Origin: a virus
DNA length: 33,306 nt
Virus record (IMG/VR): IMGVR_UViG_3300046009_009467
Location: 1-33,306 of that record
Direction: 5' to 3' (one strand)
Part shown: one piece after another, positions 26,804 through 33,224 of the stretch
Numbering within the stretch: position 1 is the stretch's first letter
How the letters are laid out: each line of letters starts with the position of its first letter
Program-made: the position numbers and the translations under genes
The notes under the pieces: generated by a model
Seen by the model: the letters and a program-made list of their open reading frames with translations, nothing else
Database searches by the model: none
Told to the model about the DNA's origin: nothing

Positions 26804-26808
26804 ACGTT

Positions 26809-27414
26809 ATGTCAGAAAAAACAGATTTGAAAAACTCACCAAAAGTATTAGGTTTAGATATTTCAACCAAAACAATTGGTTGGTCTTTATTTGATATCCA
26901 AACAAAAGACTTATTAGAATTAACACATTTTTCACCAGTTATAAAACCAAAACCTGAAGATAAAATTGAGGAACTAATTTTAAAAGTTAGGGCATTTGAA
27001 GAAAAAATAGAAGGTTATAGAAATTTAGGGATCACAAAAGTTGTTATTGAAGAGCCACTTTTAAACTCAAATAACATTTGGACGGTAGGGACTCTTTTAA
27101 GATATAACTCAATGATTACAAAATCAATTTATGATATATTGGGGATCGTACCTTGTTTTATCTCAACATACAATTCAAGAAAATGTGCTTGGCCTGACTT
27201 AGTTCAAGAAAATGATAAAGGTAAGAAAGTTTTATTTGGAGGTCTTCCGAAAGACATCGACAAAAAAGAAATCATTTGGAAAAAAGTATCAAACAAAGAA
27301 CCTCAAATTACTTGGCTTTATACAAAAAACAACACACTTAAAAAAGAATGTTTTGATATGTCAGATGCCTATACCTGTGTGATGGGATATATGAAACAAG
27401 AAAATATATGGTAA
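26809..27414 (+). CDS. RuvC-like RNase H-fold nuclease (Holliday junction resolvase-like)
   Basis: A 201-aa protein. LGLDISTKTIGWSLFD (residues 14-29) supplies the first catalytic Asp (D17) on strand 1. VVIEEPL (78-84) supplies the Glu (E81 or E82). FDMSDAYTCVMGYM (182-195) supplies D183 and D186 on the last helix. This D...E...DxxD set is the RuvC active site. Related phage enzymes resolve four-way junctions to debranch replicating DNA before packaging. The length is close to RuvC (~170 aa) with an N-terminal extension. It is the last gene before a terminator and the first DNA-metabolism gene after the virion block, perhaps co-expressed with late genes, as suits a packaging-stage debranching enzyme (inference). 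Confidence 0.82.
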   Translation: MSEKTDLKNSPKVLGLDISTKTIGWSLFDIQTKDLLELTHFSPVIKPKPEDKIEELILKVRAFEEKIEGYRNLGITKVVIEEPLLNSNNIWTVGTLLRYNSMITKSIYDILGIVPCFISTYNSRKCAWPDLVQENDKGKKVLFGGLPKDIDKKEIIWKKVSNKEPQITWLYTKNNTLKKECFDMSDAYTCVMGYMKQENIW

Positions 27415-27439
27415 AATCAGTTTTTAACTGATTTTTTTT
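27414..27439 (+). terminator. Rho-independent terminator after the RuvC-like gene
   Basis: A perfect 9-bp stem, AAATCAGTT (27414-27422) with AACTGATTT (27426-27434), has a three-base loop and a T-rich tail to 27439. It closes the long structural/RuvC transcription unit. Confidence 0.88.
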
Positions 27440-27450
27440 ATTTTATTAAG

Positions 27451-27465
27451 TATTTATAATAAAAA
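27451..27465 (+). promoter_or_regulatory. TATTTAT-type box before the tagged small protein gene
   Basis: TATTTATAATAAAAA sits just after the terminator and begins 22 bases before the ATG at 27473, as expected for a promoter starting a new transcription unit. Confidence 0.45.
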
Positions 27466-27479
27466 TTGAATTATGAAAA
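27458..27479 (+). repeat. duplicated leader, copy 1 (partner at 27828-27849)
   Basis: Twenty-two bases ending in ATGAAAA, containing AATAAAAATTGAATT, are identical to 27828-27849. The repeat covers the leader and first codons of two genes whose bodies differ. Confidence 0.8.
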
Positions 27480-27808
27480 GAACAATAAAATTAACCGAAT
27501 CAGAAAAAAATAGAATTCTTGAAATGCATAAAACCGCAACAATGAAACAATATTTAAATGAACAAATAAATGATGGAAAAAATTTAGATCAAATTTTAAT
27601 TTCTAAATTTATTGAAATGGGAAAAGCGGGAAAAGAGTATAATACACCTGGAATGATGACTCAATTTTTTGATGATTATTCTACTGAATATCAGGATTGG
27701 TTGGTTAAAAATGGATTTAAAATGTCAGATGTAAATTTATCAGTTGGATCTAAAACTGAAGATATTAAAAGAGTTAATGATCTAATTAAACAGAAAGGTT
27801 GGAAATAA
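27473..27808 (+). CDS. small protein with conserved N-terminal peptide, body 1
   Basis: A 111-aa protein of unknown function. The N-terminus MKRTIKLTESEKNRIL, followed by EMHKTATMKQYLNEQ (to residue 31), shares M-K-x-x-I-x-L-T-E-x-x-x-x-R-I with the next gene and likewise ends in L-x-E-Q. The body (residues 32-111) is helical and charged (LDQILISKFIEMGKAGKEYN, YQDWLVKNGFKMSDVN, RVNDLIKQKGW). There is no membrane segment. The N-terminal peptide may be a removable targeting signal, as in T4 internal head proteins (inference). It is flanked by terminators together with the next gene and shares that gene's leader. Confidence 0.6.
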   Translation: MKRTIKLTESEKNRILEMHKTATMKQYLNEQINDGKNLDQILISKFIEMGKAGKEYNTPGMMTQFFDDYSTEYQDWLVKNGFKMSDVNLSVGSKTEDIKRVNDLIKQKGWK

Positions 27809-27827
27809 CCACAATTTTCATTACTAA

Positions 27828-27849
27828 AATAAAAATTGAATTATGAAAA
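27828..27849 (+). repeat. duplicated leader, copy 2 (partner at 27458-27479)
   Basis: Identical to copy 1 over 22 bases. Copy 2 lacks the TATTTAT box upstream (it has TTACTAAAAT instead), so the shared part is more likely a translation leader than the promoter. Confidence 0.8.
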
Positions 27850-28298
27850 AAATTATAAGATTAACAGAAAATGATTTAACTCGTATCGTTAAAAGGGTTT
27901 TAAGGGAGCAATCAACAGATGAAAATAAAGTTGAAGTTTATGGATTAAATGATAATACGTATGTTCACTGGGATTTCCCATCATTAAAAACAAATCCATC
28001 AGTGATATATAATTTAAGTATTAAATGTACAAAAAAATGCCAAGGTGTACGAAGTAGTGAAAATAAGGAAGGTGATTATTCTTTAGATAAAAAAGGATTA
28101 AAAGAAACTAATGTAGGATTAGGTTTAGGTTCTTCATATAATAATATTAAATTCCGTAATTATTTGGTTAAAGTGGATGCGGTATCTAATGGTAAAGTGG
28201 TTGCATCAATATCAAAAGAGTATGGTCCGGGATTACCCGATGGTAAACTTACAGATTTAACTGCTACGACAGGGGGAGGTAAACCTAAAACATTTTAA
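27843..28298 (+). CDS. small protein with conserved N-terminal peptide, body 2
   Basis: A 151-aa protein of unknown function. The N-terminus MKKIIRLTENDLTRIV, followed by KRVLREQ (to residue 23), is a basic amphipathic helix related to that of the preceding gene. The body is unlike the preceding protein: it looks beta-rich (NLSIKCTKKCQGV, NYLVKVDAVSNGKVVASISK) with a Cys pair and ends in a Gly/Thr tail (TATTGGGKPKTF). One small beta-sandwich domain is plausible. The different bodies behind a common N-terminus suggest the N-terminus is a sorting signal rather than part of the fold. Confidence 0.6.
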   Translation: MKKIIRLTENDLTRIVKRVLREQSTDENKVEVYGLNDNTYVHWDFPSLKTNPSVIYNLSIKCTKKCQGVRSSENKEGDYSLDKKGLKETNVGLGLGSSYNNIKFRNYLVKVDAVSNGKVVASISKEYGPGLPDGKLTDLTATTGGGKPKTF

Positions 28299-28322
28299 AT
28301 GAAATTATAAAAAATCATATTA

Positions 28323-28349
28323 ACCCACCCCATTAAAGGTGGGTTTTTT
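28323..28349 (+). terminator. Rho-independent terminator, GC-rich stem
   Basis: ACCCACC (28323-28329) pairs with GGTGGGT (28338-28344) around an 8-base loop and runs into TTTTTT. The GC-rich stem stands out in this AT-rich DNA. It separates the two tagged proteins from the HNH gene. Confidence 0.9.
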
Positions 28350-28359
28350 GTTGTGTAAA

Positions 28360-28370
28360 TATTTATATAA
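28360..28370 (+). promoter_or_regulatory. TATTTATATAA box before the HNH gene
   Basis: TATTTATATAA begins 14 bases before the ATG at 28374 and immediately follows the terminator, so the HNH gene may have its own promoter. Confidence 0.4.
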
Positions 28371-28373
28371 TGT

Positions 28374-28895
28374 ATGTGTAAAGTATGTATTATTTGTAAA
28401 ATTGAAAAACCATTAAGTGAATTTCATAAACACAAAGGAAGAAAGGATGGTTATAGAGAGAGGTGTAAACTATGCCGTTCTAATCAGTTCAAGGGAGATT
28501 ACGAATTAATTAAATATGAACATAGAGAACGGTCAAAAAAATTTAGACAAAATAATAAAGAATATCTTAGAGAATTTTATAAAAATTATTATAAAAAAAA
28601 CAAACATCAGTATTCTTGGAGGACTCTACTGTACAGAACAATTAAACATTTAGATATTACAAAAAATGACCATACGATAAATATATTGGGATATAGTGCT
28701 CAAGATTTAAAAGATCATTTAGAAAAACAATTCAAAGAAGGGATGTGTTGGGAAAACTATGGTGAATGGCACATTGACCATATAAGACCAATTTCTTCGT
28801 TTGATAAAAATGACGATCCTAAAATAATTAATGCGTTAAGTAACTTACAACCGTTATGGGCATTAGAAAACTACATTAAAAGTAATAAGTTTTGA
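28374..28895 (+). CDS. free-standing HNH endonuclease
   Basis: A 173-aa protein. The N-terminal zinc-finger-like part has CxxC at C5/C8 and C31/C34 (KPLSEFHKHKGRKDGYRERC between them), followed by a Lys/Tyr-rich DNA-binding linker. The C-terminal HNH core is WHIDHIRPISSFD (residues 132-144; H133, D135, H136), then NLQPLWALENYIKSNK (N157, N166). This is the common phage HNH homing-endonuclease layout, which nicks or cuts DNA and promotes its own spread. It is bracketed by a terminator on the left and a 30-base gap on the right. Nothing shows that it interrupts another gene. Confidence 0.9.
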   Translation: MCKVCIICKIEKPLSEFHKHKGRKDGYRERCKLCRSNQFKGDYELIKYEHRERSKKFRQNNKEYLREFYKNYYKKNKHQYSWRTLLYRTIKHLDITKNDHTINILGYSAQDLKDHLEKQFKEGMCWENYGEWHIDHIRPISSFDKNDDPKIINALSNLQPLWALENYIKSNKF

Positions 28896-28925
28896 TTTTT
28901 ATAAAAAGTTTTATTATTATTTCGT

Positions 28926-29846
28926 ATGGAAGATTACGAAGTGGTAAAAGACATACTTGATGGCATTTTTGGGGAGGCTCAAAAATATGATGATAGTAAA
29001 GGTCAAATTGCATATGATTGTCCAGTTTGTTCACACGAAATAAAAGGACTTGATAAGGGTGACGGTAAAGGTAATTTAGAGGTATCTTTAGAAAAAAATG
29101 CATATCATTGTTGGTCTTGTGGTGAAACTCACGACACTCACGGACATTTAGGAAAACTTATTGATATATATGGATCAAAAAAAGATAAAAAAACATATAA
29201 GTTAATAAGGCCCGACGATTTTGAAAAAAAAGAAAGAAAGTATAAAAAACTTGAATTACCAAAAGAATATAAAAAATTTGATGAGGTTAGTCATTTATAC
29301 CCACCAAGAAAAGAAGCGTTAAATTATTTAAAACAACGAGGGATAACTGATGAAATAATTGAAAAATATCAGATCGGTTTTTGTTATGAAGGTGATTATG
29401 CAGGAAGAGTGGTTGTTCCGTCTTTTAATAAAAAGGGAGAGTTAAACTTTTTTGTTTCAAGGTCTTGGAATAAAAGATCAAAGTTAAAATATAAAAACCC
29501 TGAAGCCCCCAAAGATTTTTTGATATTCAACGAAAGTTTGATTGATTTTAAAAAAGATATATACATTGTTGAAGGCGTGTTTGATTCATTTTTTCTTAAT
29601 AACTCAATTGCTCTTCTTGGAAAGTTTATAAATGACAACTTATGGGAGACATTATATAATAAGGCAAAAAAGAATATAATAATTTGTTTGGATGGAGATG
29701 CATTTGATGATGCAATGAAGATATATCAAAAATTAAACGGAGGTACATTATATAATAAAATAAAGATTGCAAAACTACCAAAAGATAATGATGTTTGTGA
29801 TCTAAAAGGAAATATTGAAGATTACTTAATTGAGGTTAGAGGATAA
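28926..29846 (+). CDS. DNA primase, zinc-finger plus TOPRIM (T4 gp61-like)
   Basis: A 306-aa protein. The N-terminal zinc ribbon has C32-P-V-C35 and C62-W-S-C65 (DCPVC ... YHCWSCG), as in DnaG/gp61 primases. A linker with ALNYLKQRGITDEIIEKYQIG, the typical pre-TOPRIM helix pair, follows. The TOPRIM core has IYIVEGVFDSFF (Glu ~216), ALLGK, and IIICLDGDAFDDA (D256, D258). T4 gp61 has 342 residues, so this is a complete short primase without a fused helicase; it would make RNA primers for the lagging strand with a separate helicase. Followed four bases later by the RecB-like nuclease, in a DNA-metabolism operon. Confidence 0.88.
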   Translation: MEDYEVVKDILDGIFGEAQKYDDSKGQIAYDCPVCSHEIKGLDKGDGKGNLEVSLEKNAYHCWSCGETHDTHGHLGKLIDIYGSKKDKKTYKLIRPDDFEKKERKYKKLELPKEYKKFDEVSHLYPPRKEALNYLKQRGITDEIIEKYQIGFCYEGDYAGRVVVPSFNKKGELNFFVSRSWNKRSKLKYKNPEAPKDFLIFNESLIDFKKDIYIVEGVFDSFFLNNSIALLGKFINDNLWETLYNKAKKNIIICLDGDAFDDAMKIYQKLNGGTLYNKIKIAKLPKDNDVCDLKGNIEDYLIEVRG

Positions 29847-29850
29847 AAAT

Positions 29851-30708
29851 ATGGATTTATATAAAATAAGAGATGAGATCAATGAGATCATCAAACAAAA
29901 ACAACAAGAGTTAAATTTAACATTTGACGAGGAAAGTCATACCTATACGATGATGGATAAAGAAGGTAATTTAAAATCGGATTGGCCTTCAGTATCAAAG
30001 GTTATGAAATTATTCTACACCGAGTTTGATTCTGATGGGATTGCTGAAAAAAAGGCAAAAGGTGATCCTATGGAAAAGATGAGATTGTTAAACGAATGGT
30101 CAGCTGCTGGAACATATTCAACAAATATGGGTTCAAGAGTCCATTATTTTTTAGAAAAGAAATCTTGTGAAATGTTTGGGTTGGATAAAGAAGTAAGGGA
30201 ACCAATATTTGAGGTTGATTTTGAACAAACAATAAAAGGGGATTCTATGATAAATGCTGGTGAGGAGTACCTTTATTTGATGAAAGAAAGAGAAGGTCTT
30301 TTATTGGATACAGAAATTGTTTTGGGTAGTAATGAACTTGGATATGTGGGGCAACCTGATAAGAAGTGGTTGTTTTTTAATAAAGACAAAACTGAGGTGG
30401 GAATTGTTGTAACCGATTGGAAATCAAATAAAAAAAAGAATTTTGAAGCAAATCATTTTACAAAAAAAATGAAATACCCATTTAATGATTTAGATGACAC
30501 TGCGTTAGGTCATTACTTTACCCAGTTACCTTTTTATGGTAAATTGTTTTTGGATATGTTAAAAGGAAGTAAGTATGAAAACATTAAACTATTTGGTTGT
30601 GTTGTAGTACATTTAAGTGATGATGGAAAGTACGAGGAGTATAGAATACCAAAAAGAGTAATCAACACAATTCTTGAAATGGATATGTCACATTATTTGA
30701 CAAAATAA
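29851..30708 (+). CDS. PD-(D/E)XK nuclease, RecB/Cas4-like
   Basis: A 285-aa protein. GSRVHYFLE supplies the RecB-family His (H98). Then come E155 (DTEIVLG), D170 in GYVGQPDKKW, and D189-x-K191 in VTDWKSNKK. Q225 in HYFTQLPFYGKLF is the family's motif IV glutamine (QxxxY-type). This set defines RecB-like exonucleases. There is no Cys cluster for an iron-sulfur centre as in Cas4/AddB. It probably trims DNA ends for recombination or degrades host DNA. I choose ATG 29851, four bases after the primase stop; the in-frame TTG at 29830 would overlap the primase. Confidence 0.82.
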   Translation: MDLYKIRDEINEIIKQKQQELNLTFDEESHTYTMMDKEGNLKSDWPSVSKVMKLFYTEFDSDGIAEKKAKGDPMEKMRLLNEWSAAGTYSTNMGSRVHYFLEKKSCEMFGLDKEVREPIFEVDFEQTIKGDSMINAGEEYLYLMKEREGLLLDTEIVLGSNELGYVGQPDKKWLFFNKDKTEVGIVVTDWKSNKKKNFEANHFTKKMKYPFNDLDDTALGHYFTQLPFYGKLFLDMLKGSKYENIKLFGCVVVHLSDDGKYEEYRIPKRVINTILEMDMSHYLTK

Positions 30709-30730
30709 AAAAAATAAATTATATTTTACT

Positions 30731-30820
30731 ATGGAAAGTAATATTACAATTGCTTGGTGGTATAATACCACTTGGGATCGACAAATCGGAAAAATAAACG
30801 TCAAATACACAATAAAATGA
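30731..30820 (+). CDS. possible 29-aa small protein
   Basis: MESNITIAWWYNTTWDRQIG, then KINVKYTIK and TGA. It begins 22 bases after the RecB-like stop behind an A/T-rich leader, and its TGA overlaps the ATG of the next gene as ATGA. The overlap is what suggests it is translated. No family recognised. Confidence 0.4.
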   Translation: MESNITIAWWYNTTWDRQIGKINVKYTIK

Positions 30821-31065
30821 AAATTAGAATGACAAGATCGTATAGTGTTTGGGAATCTTACGAATCTATTGAAATCAACCCAGAAGATTACCCTGAACTA
30901 GAAGGCATGACAGAAAAAGAAATTGTTGAGTATATCAATGAGAATGCTTACGAGTTTGAATTGAAAGACGGAAGTGAAGGTAGTCTTGTTGATGAAATTA
31001 TGTTTGGTAAAGACATTGTTAAAGATAAACAAACTGATGATGAGGTTGAATTTTATTTAGACTAA
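30817..31065 (+). CDS. small acidic protein (82 aa), unknown function
   Basis: MKIRMTRSYSVWESYESIEI, then an acidic body (NPEDYPELEGMTEKEIVEYI, ELKDGSEGSLVDEIMFGKD) ending DDEVEFYLD. It is very acidic, a common trait of early phage proteins that act on host or replication proteins. I place the start at ATG 30817, in an ATGA overlap with the 29-codon ORF; a TTG at 30772 is in frame but less likely. It lies in the primase-nuclease operon. Function unknown. Confidence 0.55.
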   Translation: MKIRMTRSYSVWESYESIEINPEDYPELEGMTEKEIVEYINENAYEFELKDGSEGSLVDEIMFGKDIVKDKQTDDEVEFYLD

Positions 31066-31069
31066 GATT

Positions 31070-31282
31070 ATGGATGATATTATTAGACCAAAAATAGATT
31101 TAAGAACACAAGAAACGGTAGAATGTGAAAAGTGTCAGTCAAAATATTTTAAAGAAGTTGTCCTACTTAAAAAAGTACCAAAACTATTAACAGGTAGTTC
31201 AGAAGACACGTTAGTTCCGTTCCCAACATATATGTGTAACGAATGTGGACACGTAAATGCTGACTTTCAATTATTTGATTGA
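31070..31282 (+). CDS. small zinc-ribbon protein (70 aa)
   Basis: Two CxxC knuckles, VECEKCQSKYF (residues ~17-27) and YMCNECGHVNADF (~53-65), are separated by ~30 residues with KKVPKLLTGSSEDTLVPFPT between. This is a typical zinc ribbon. Similar short proteins are common in T4-like phages, where the role is mostly unknown; binding to nucleic acid or to a polymerase is possible. It begins four bases after the previous stop in the same operon. Confidence 0.7.
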   Translation: MDDIIRPKIDLRTQETVECEKCQSKYFKEVVLLKKVPKLLTGSSEDTLVPFPTYMCNECGHVNADFQLFD

Positions 31283-31283
31283 T

Positions 31284-31430
31284 ATGGAAATAGGAAAAAT
31301 GACAATAAGTGAAGCTTATCCACATTTGAAGTCAATTGCAAATGTTTATGGGTTAAATTTGAATAGAGTTAAAGAATTTAAGTTTGCAAGATTGATGCTT
31401 GCAAACTTATATAATAGAGAATTATGTTAA
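31284..31430 (+). CDS. small helical protein (48 aa)
   Basis: MEIGKMTISEAYPHLKSIAN, then VYGLNLNRVKEFKFARLML and ANLYNRELC. The ATG comes one base after the zinc-ribbon stop, and the TAA overlaps the next start (ATGTTAA), so it fits tightly into the operon. It appears alpha-helical with Leu/Ile spacing. No family recognised. Confidence 0.55.
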   Translation: MEIGKMTISEAYPHLKSIANVYGLNLNRVKEFKFARLMLANLYNRELC

Positions 31431-31693
31431 CACACAAAGAATTTTATATTTGGTTGGAAGGTTATCTATATGGAAAGTTGGAAAACAAACATATAGATAT
31501 TACACCAATTATTGAAAAGATGAATGAAGTTAAAGATGAACCAAAAATTGGAATTTCTGAACCTTATACCATACCAATACCGGTTAACCCTCTTCCAAGA
31601 AGAGCCGACCCATATAAACCACCATATGAAATATATTGTGGAAAAAATAAACAAGACGATAATTCAGATCGTCCACCAAAAAATATAATATGA
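31424..31693 (+). CDS. small protein with FYIWLEGYL helix (89 aa)
   Basis: The start LTHKEFYIWLEGYLYGKLEN is of the 'EFxxWLxGYL' type seen in many small phage proteins of unknown role. The C-terminal half is Pro-rich (TIPIPVNPLPRRADPYKPPY) and likely unstructured. It overlaps the previous ORF by 7 bases and the next by 4 (ATGA at 31690-31693), so translation is probably coupled. Confidence 0.6.
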   Translation: MLTHKEFYIWLEGYLYGKLENKHIDITPIIEKMNEVKDEPKIGISEPYTIPIPVNPLPRRADPYKPPYEIYCGKNKQDDNSDRPPKNII

Positions 31694-32448
31694 AATTAAA
31701 AGAATTTTTAGAAGTTGCCTTATTAGGTAAAGAGGATAACCCAAATCTAACTAATGGAACATTTGTTGATGAAACTTGTCTTTATGGTTATGAATTGGAT
31801 AAATATAAAAACATCATTAAAGAATGTGATGAATTTACTAAATGTGATTCGTTAGAGATTTTATCTATGCCGTTAGTTAAAGGTAAAAAAGATAAAATTT
31901 ATACTGCTGAAACTATTAATTTATCCGATTTAATGGAATTTAAGGGTAAATGTTATTTATTATCATTGGCCTTAACACCTGAAATGTATGACCCAAATCA
32001 ATTACTTAAACCTGTTAAAAATGGGGCCGCCATGGGACCTACAATTTATGACCCATCAACATTTGAACCAAGAAAACACATTTTATTAACTTGGTCACCT
32101 GAAATGGTACAAGATTTATCAGGAACTAATGATGAAGTAACATTGAGAAATGATATTCACAAGTTATTGGATGACGTATTGGACAATCCTGATGAATACA
32201 AAACTAAAGGTACGAGATATGTTTTGGTTAGAGGTTTATTTGAAGTTATTGAAAGAGGTGATGTCACCGAAGTAAAAGAGTATGATATTGATTTAAAAAA
32301 GAATGAATCAGATGCTAATGAAACAAAAGAAAAGTTTGATAATATTTTGAAAAAAAATAAGCAAGTTGAAGACAAGATTGCTGAGGTTGAAAAATATCAT
32401 GAAGGAGTTAAAAAACTTATGAAACTTAAAAAAGAAGGTAAAAAATGA
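31690..32448 (+). CDS. unknown protein with C-terminal coiled coil (252 aa)
   Basis: Not recognised. The N-terminal ~180 residues look alpha/beta globular (YGYELDKYKNIIKECDEFTK, KCYLLSLALTPEMYDPNQLL, HILLTWSPEMVQDLSG). The last ~50 residues are Lys/Glu-rich with a heptad-like pattern (NILKKNKQVEDKIAEVEKYH), a likely coiled coil. It is linked by ATGA overlaps to the gene before and to the gp47-like nuclease after it, so it may work with the nuclease; this is inferred from context only. Confidence 0.5.
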   Translation: MKLKEFLEVALLGKEDNPNLTNGTFVDETCLYGYELDKYKNIIKECDEFTKCDSLEILSMPLVKGKKDKIYTAETINLSDLMEFKGKCYLLSLALTPEMYDPNQLLKPVKNGAAMGPTIYDPSTFEPRKHILLTWSPEMVQDLSGTNDEVTLRNDIHKLLDDVLDNPDEYKTKGTRYVLVRGLFEVIERGDVTEVKEYDIDLKKNESDANETKEKFDNILKKNKQVEDKIAEVEKYHEGVKKLMKLKKEGKK

Positions 32449-33224
32449 TTAATAAACTAGTACATTTTTCTGATTTACACATACGTCTTTTTAAGGATCA
32501 CGATCTTTATAGATCAATACTTGAGGATGCTTTAAACCAGTGGAGAGAATTGGGTCCTGATAGAATTGTATTTACAGGAGACCTTGTACATTCAAAAAAT
32601 CAGATGACACCTGAACTTATTGAAATGGTTAGTTGGTTATTATTAGAATGTTCAAAAATTGCAAAAACAATCATTATACTTGGAAACCACGATACTAATT
32701 TGAATAATGAAGACAGATTAGATTCTATAACACCAATTGTAAAAACCTTACAAAATAAAAATATTTTCTATTATAAGGATAGAGGTGTTTATGCGGATGA
32801 AAACATTAGTTGGTGTGTGTATTCACAGTTACAGGGAAATATTCCGCCTGATCTAAATGATGCTACCGGAATTAAAATTGGATTATTTCATGGACCAATA
32901 CAAGGAATGAAAACGGATCTTGGATATGATTTTGGAGATCATGCATACGAAATATCAAAGTTTGATGGTCTTGATGTTGTATTATGTGGGGATATTCATA
33001 AAAGACAAGAATTTGACATAAAAAATGGTAAAGGTTATATGATCGGATCAACAATACAACAAAACATCGGAGAAAGTATTGGAAGACACGGATATGGTAT
33101 TTATGAGATAAAAACCAAAAACTATCAATACGTTAATTTAGAAAATCCAAAACCTTTTATGAAGTTCGCAATTAAATCTTTTGAAGATATTATAAATGGA
33201 TCCGAACTACTCACAAATATTTAA
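32445..33224 (+). CDS. gp47/SbcD/Mre11-like recombination nuclease
   Basis: A 259-aa calcineurin-like phosphoesterase with all five metal motifs: SDLHIR (D10, H12), TGDLVH (D46, H49), GNHD (N81, H82), FHG (H149) and GDIHKRQ (D183, H185). T4 gp47, SbcD and Mre11 share this set and pair with gp46/SbcC/Rad50 ATPases to process DNA ends for recombination-dependent replication. T4 gp47 has 339 residues, so this version lacks most of the C-terminal capping region. A gp46-like partner would be expected nearby downstream, outside the window. Starts in an ATGA overlap with the previous gene. Confidence 0.88.
   Translation: MINKLVHFSDLHIRLFKDHDLYRSILEDALNQWRELGPDRIVFTGDLVHSKNQMTPELIEMVSWLLLECSKIAKTIIILGNHDTNLNNEDRLDSITPIVKTLQNKNIFYYKDRGVYADENISWCVYSQLQGNIPPDLNDATGIKIGLFHGPIQGMKTDLGYDFGDHAYEISKFDGLDVVLCGDIHKRQEFDIKNGKGYMIGSTIQQNIGESIGRHGYGIYEIKTKNYQYVNLENPKPFMKFAIKSFEDIINGSELLTNI

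Noticed and set aside
29830-29850. TTG start for the RecB-like nuclease
   Set aside because: It would overlap the primase C-terminus; ATG 29851 lies four bases after the primase stop behind an A-rich leader.
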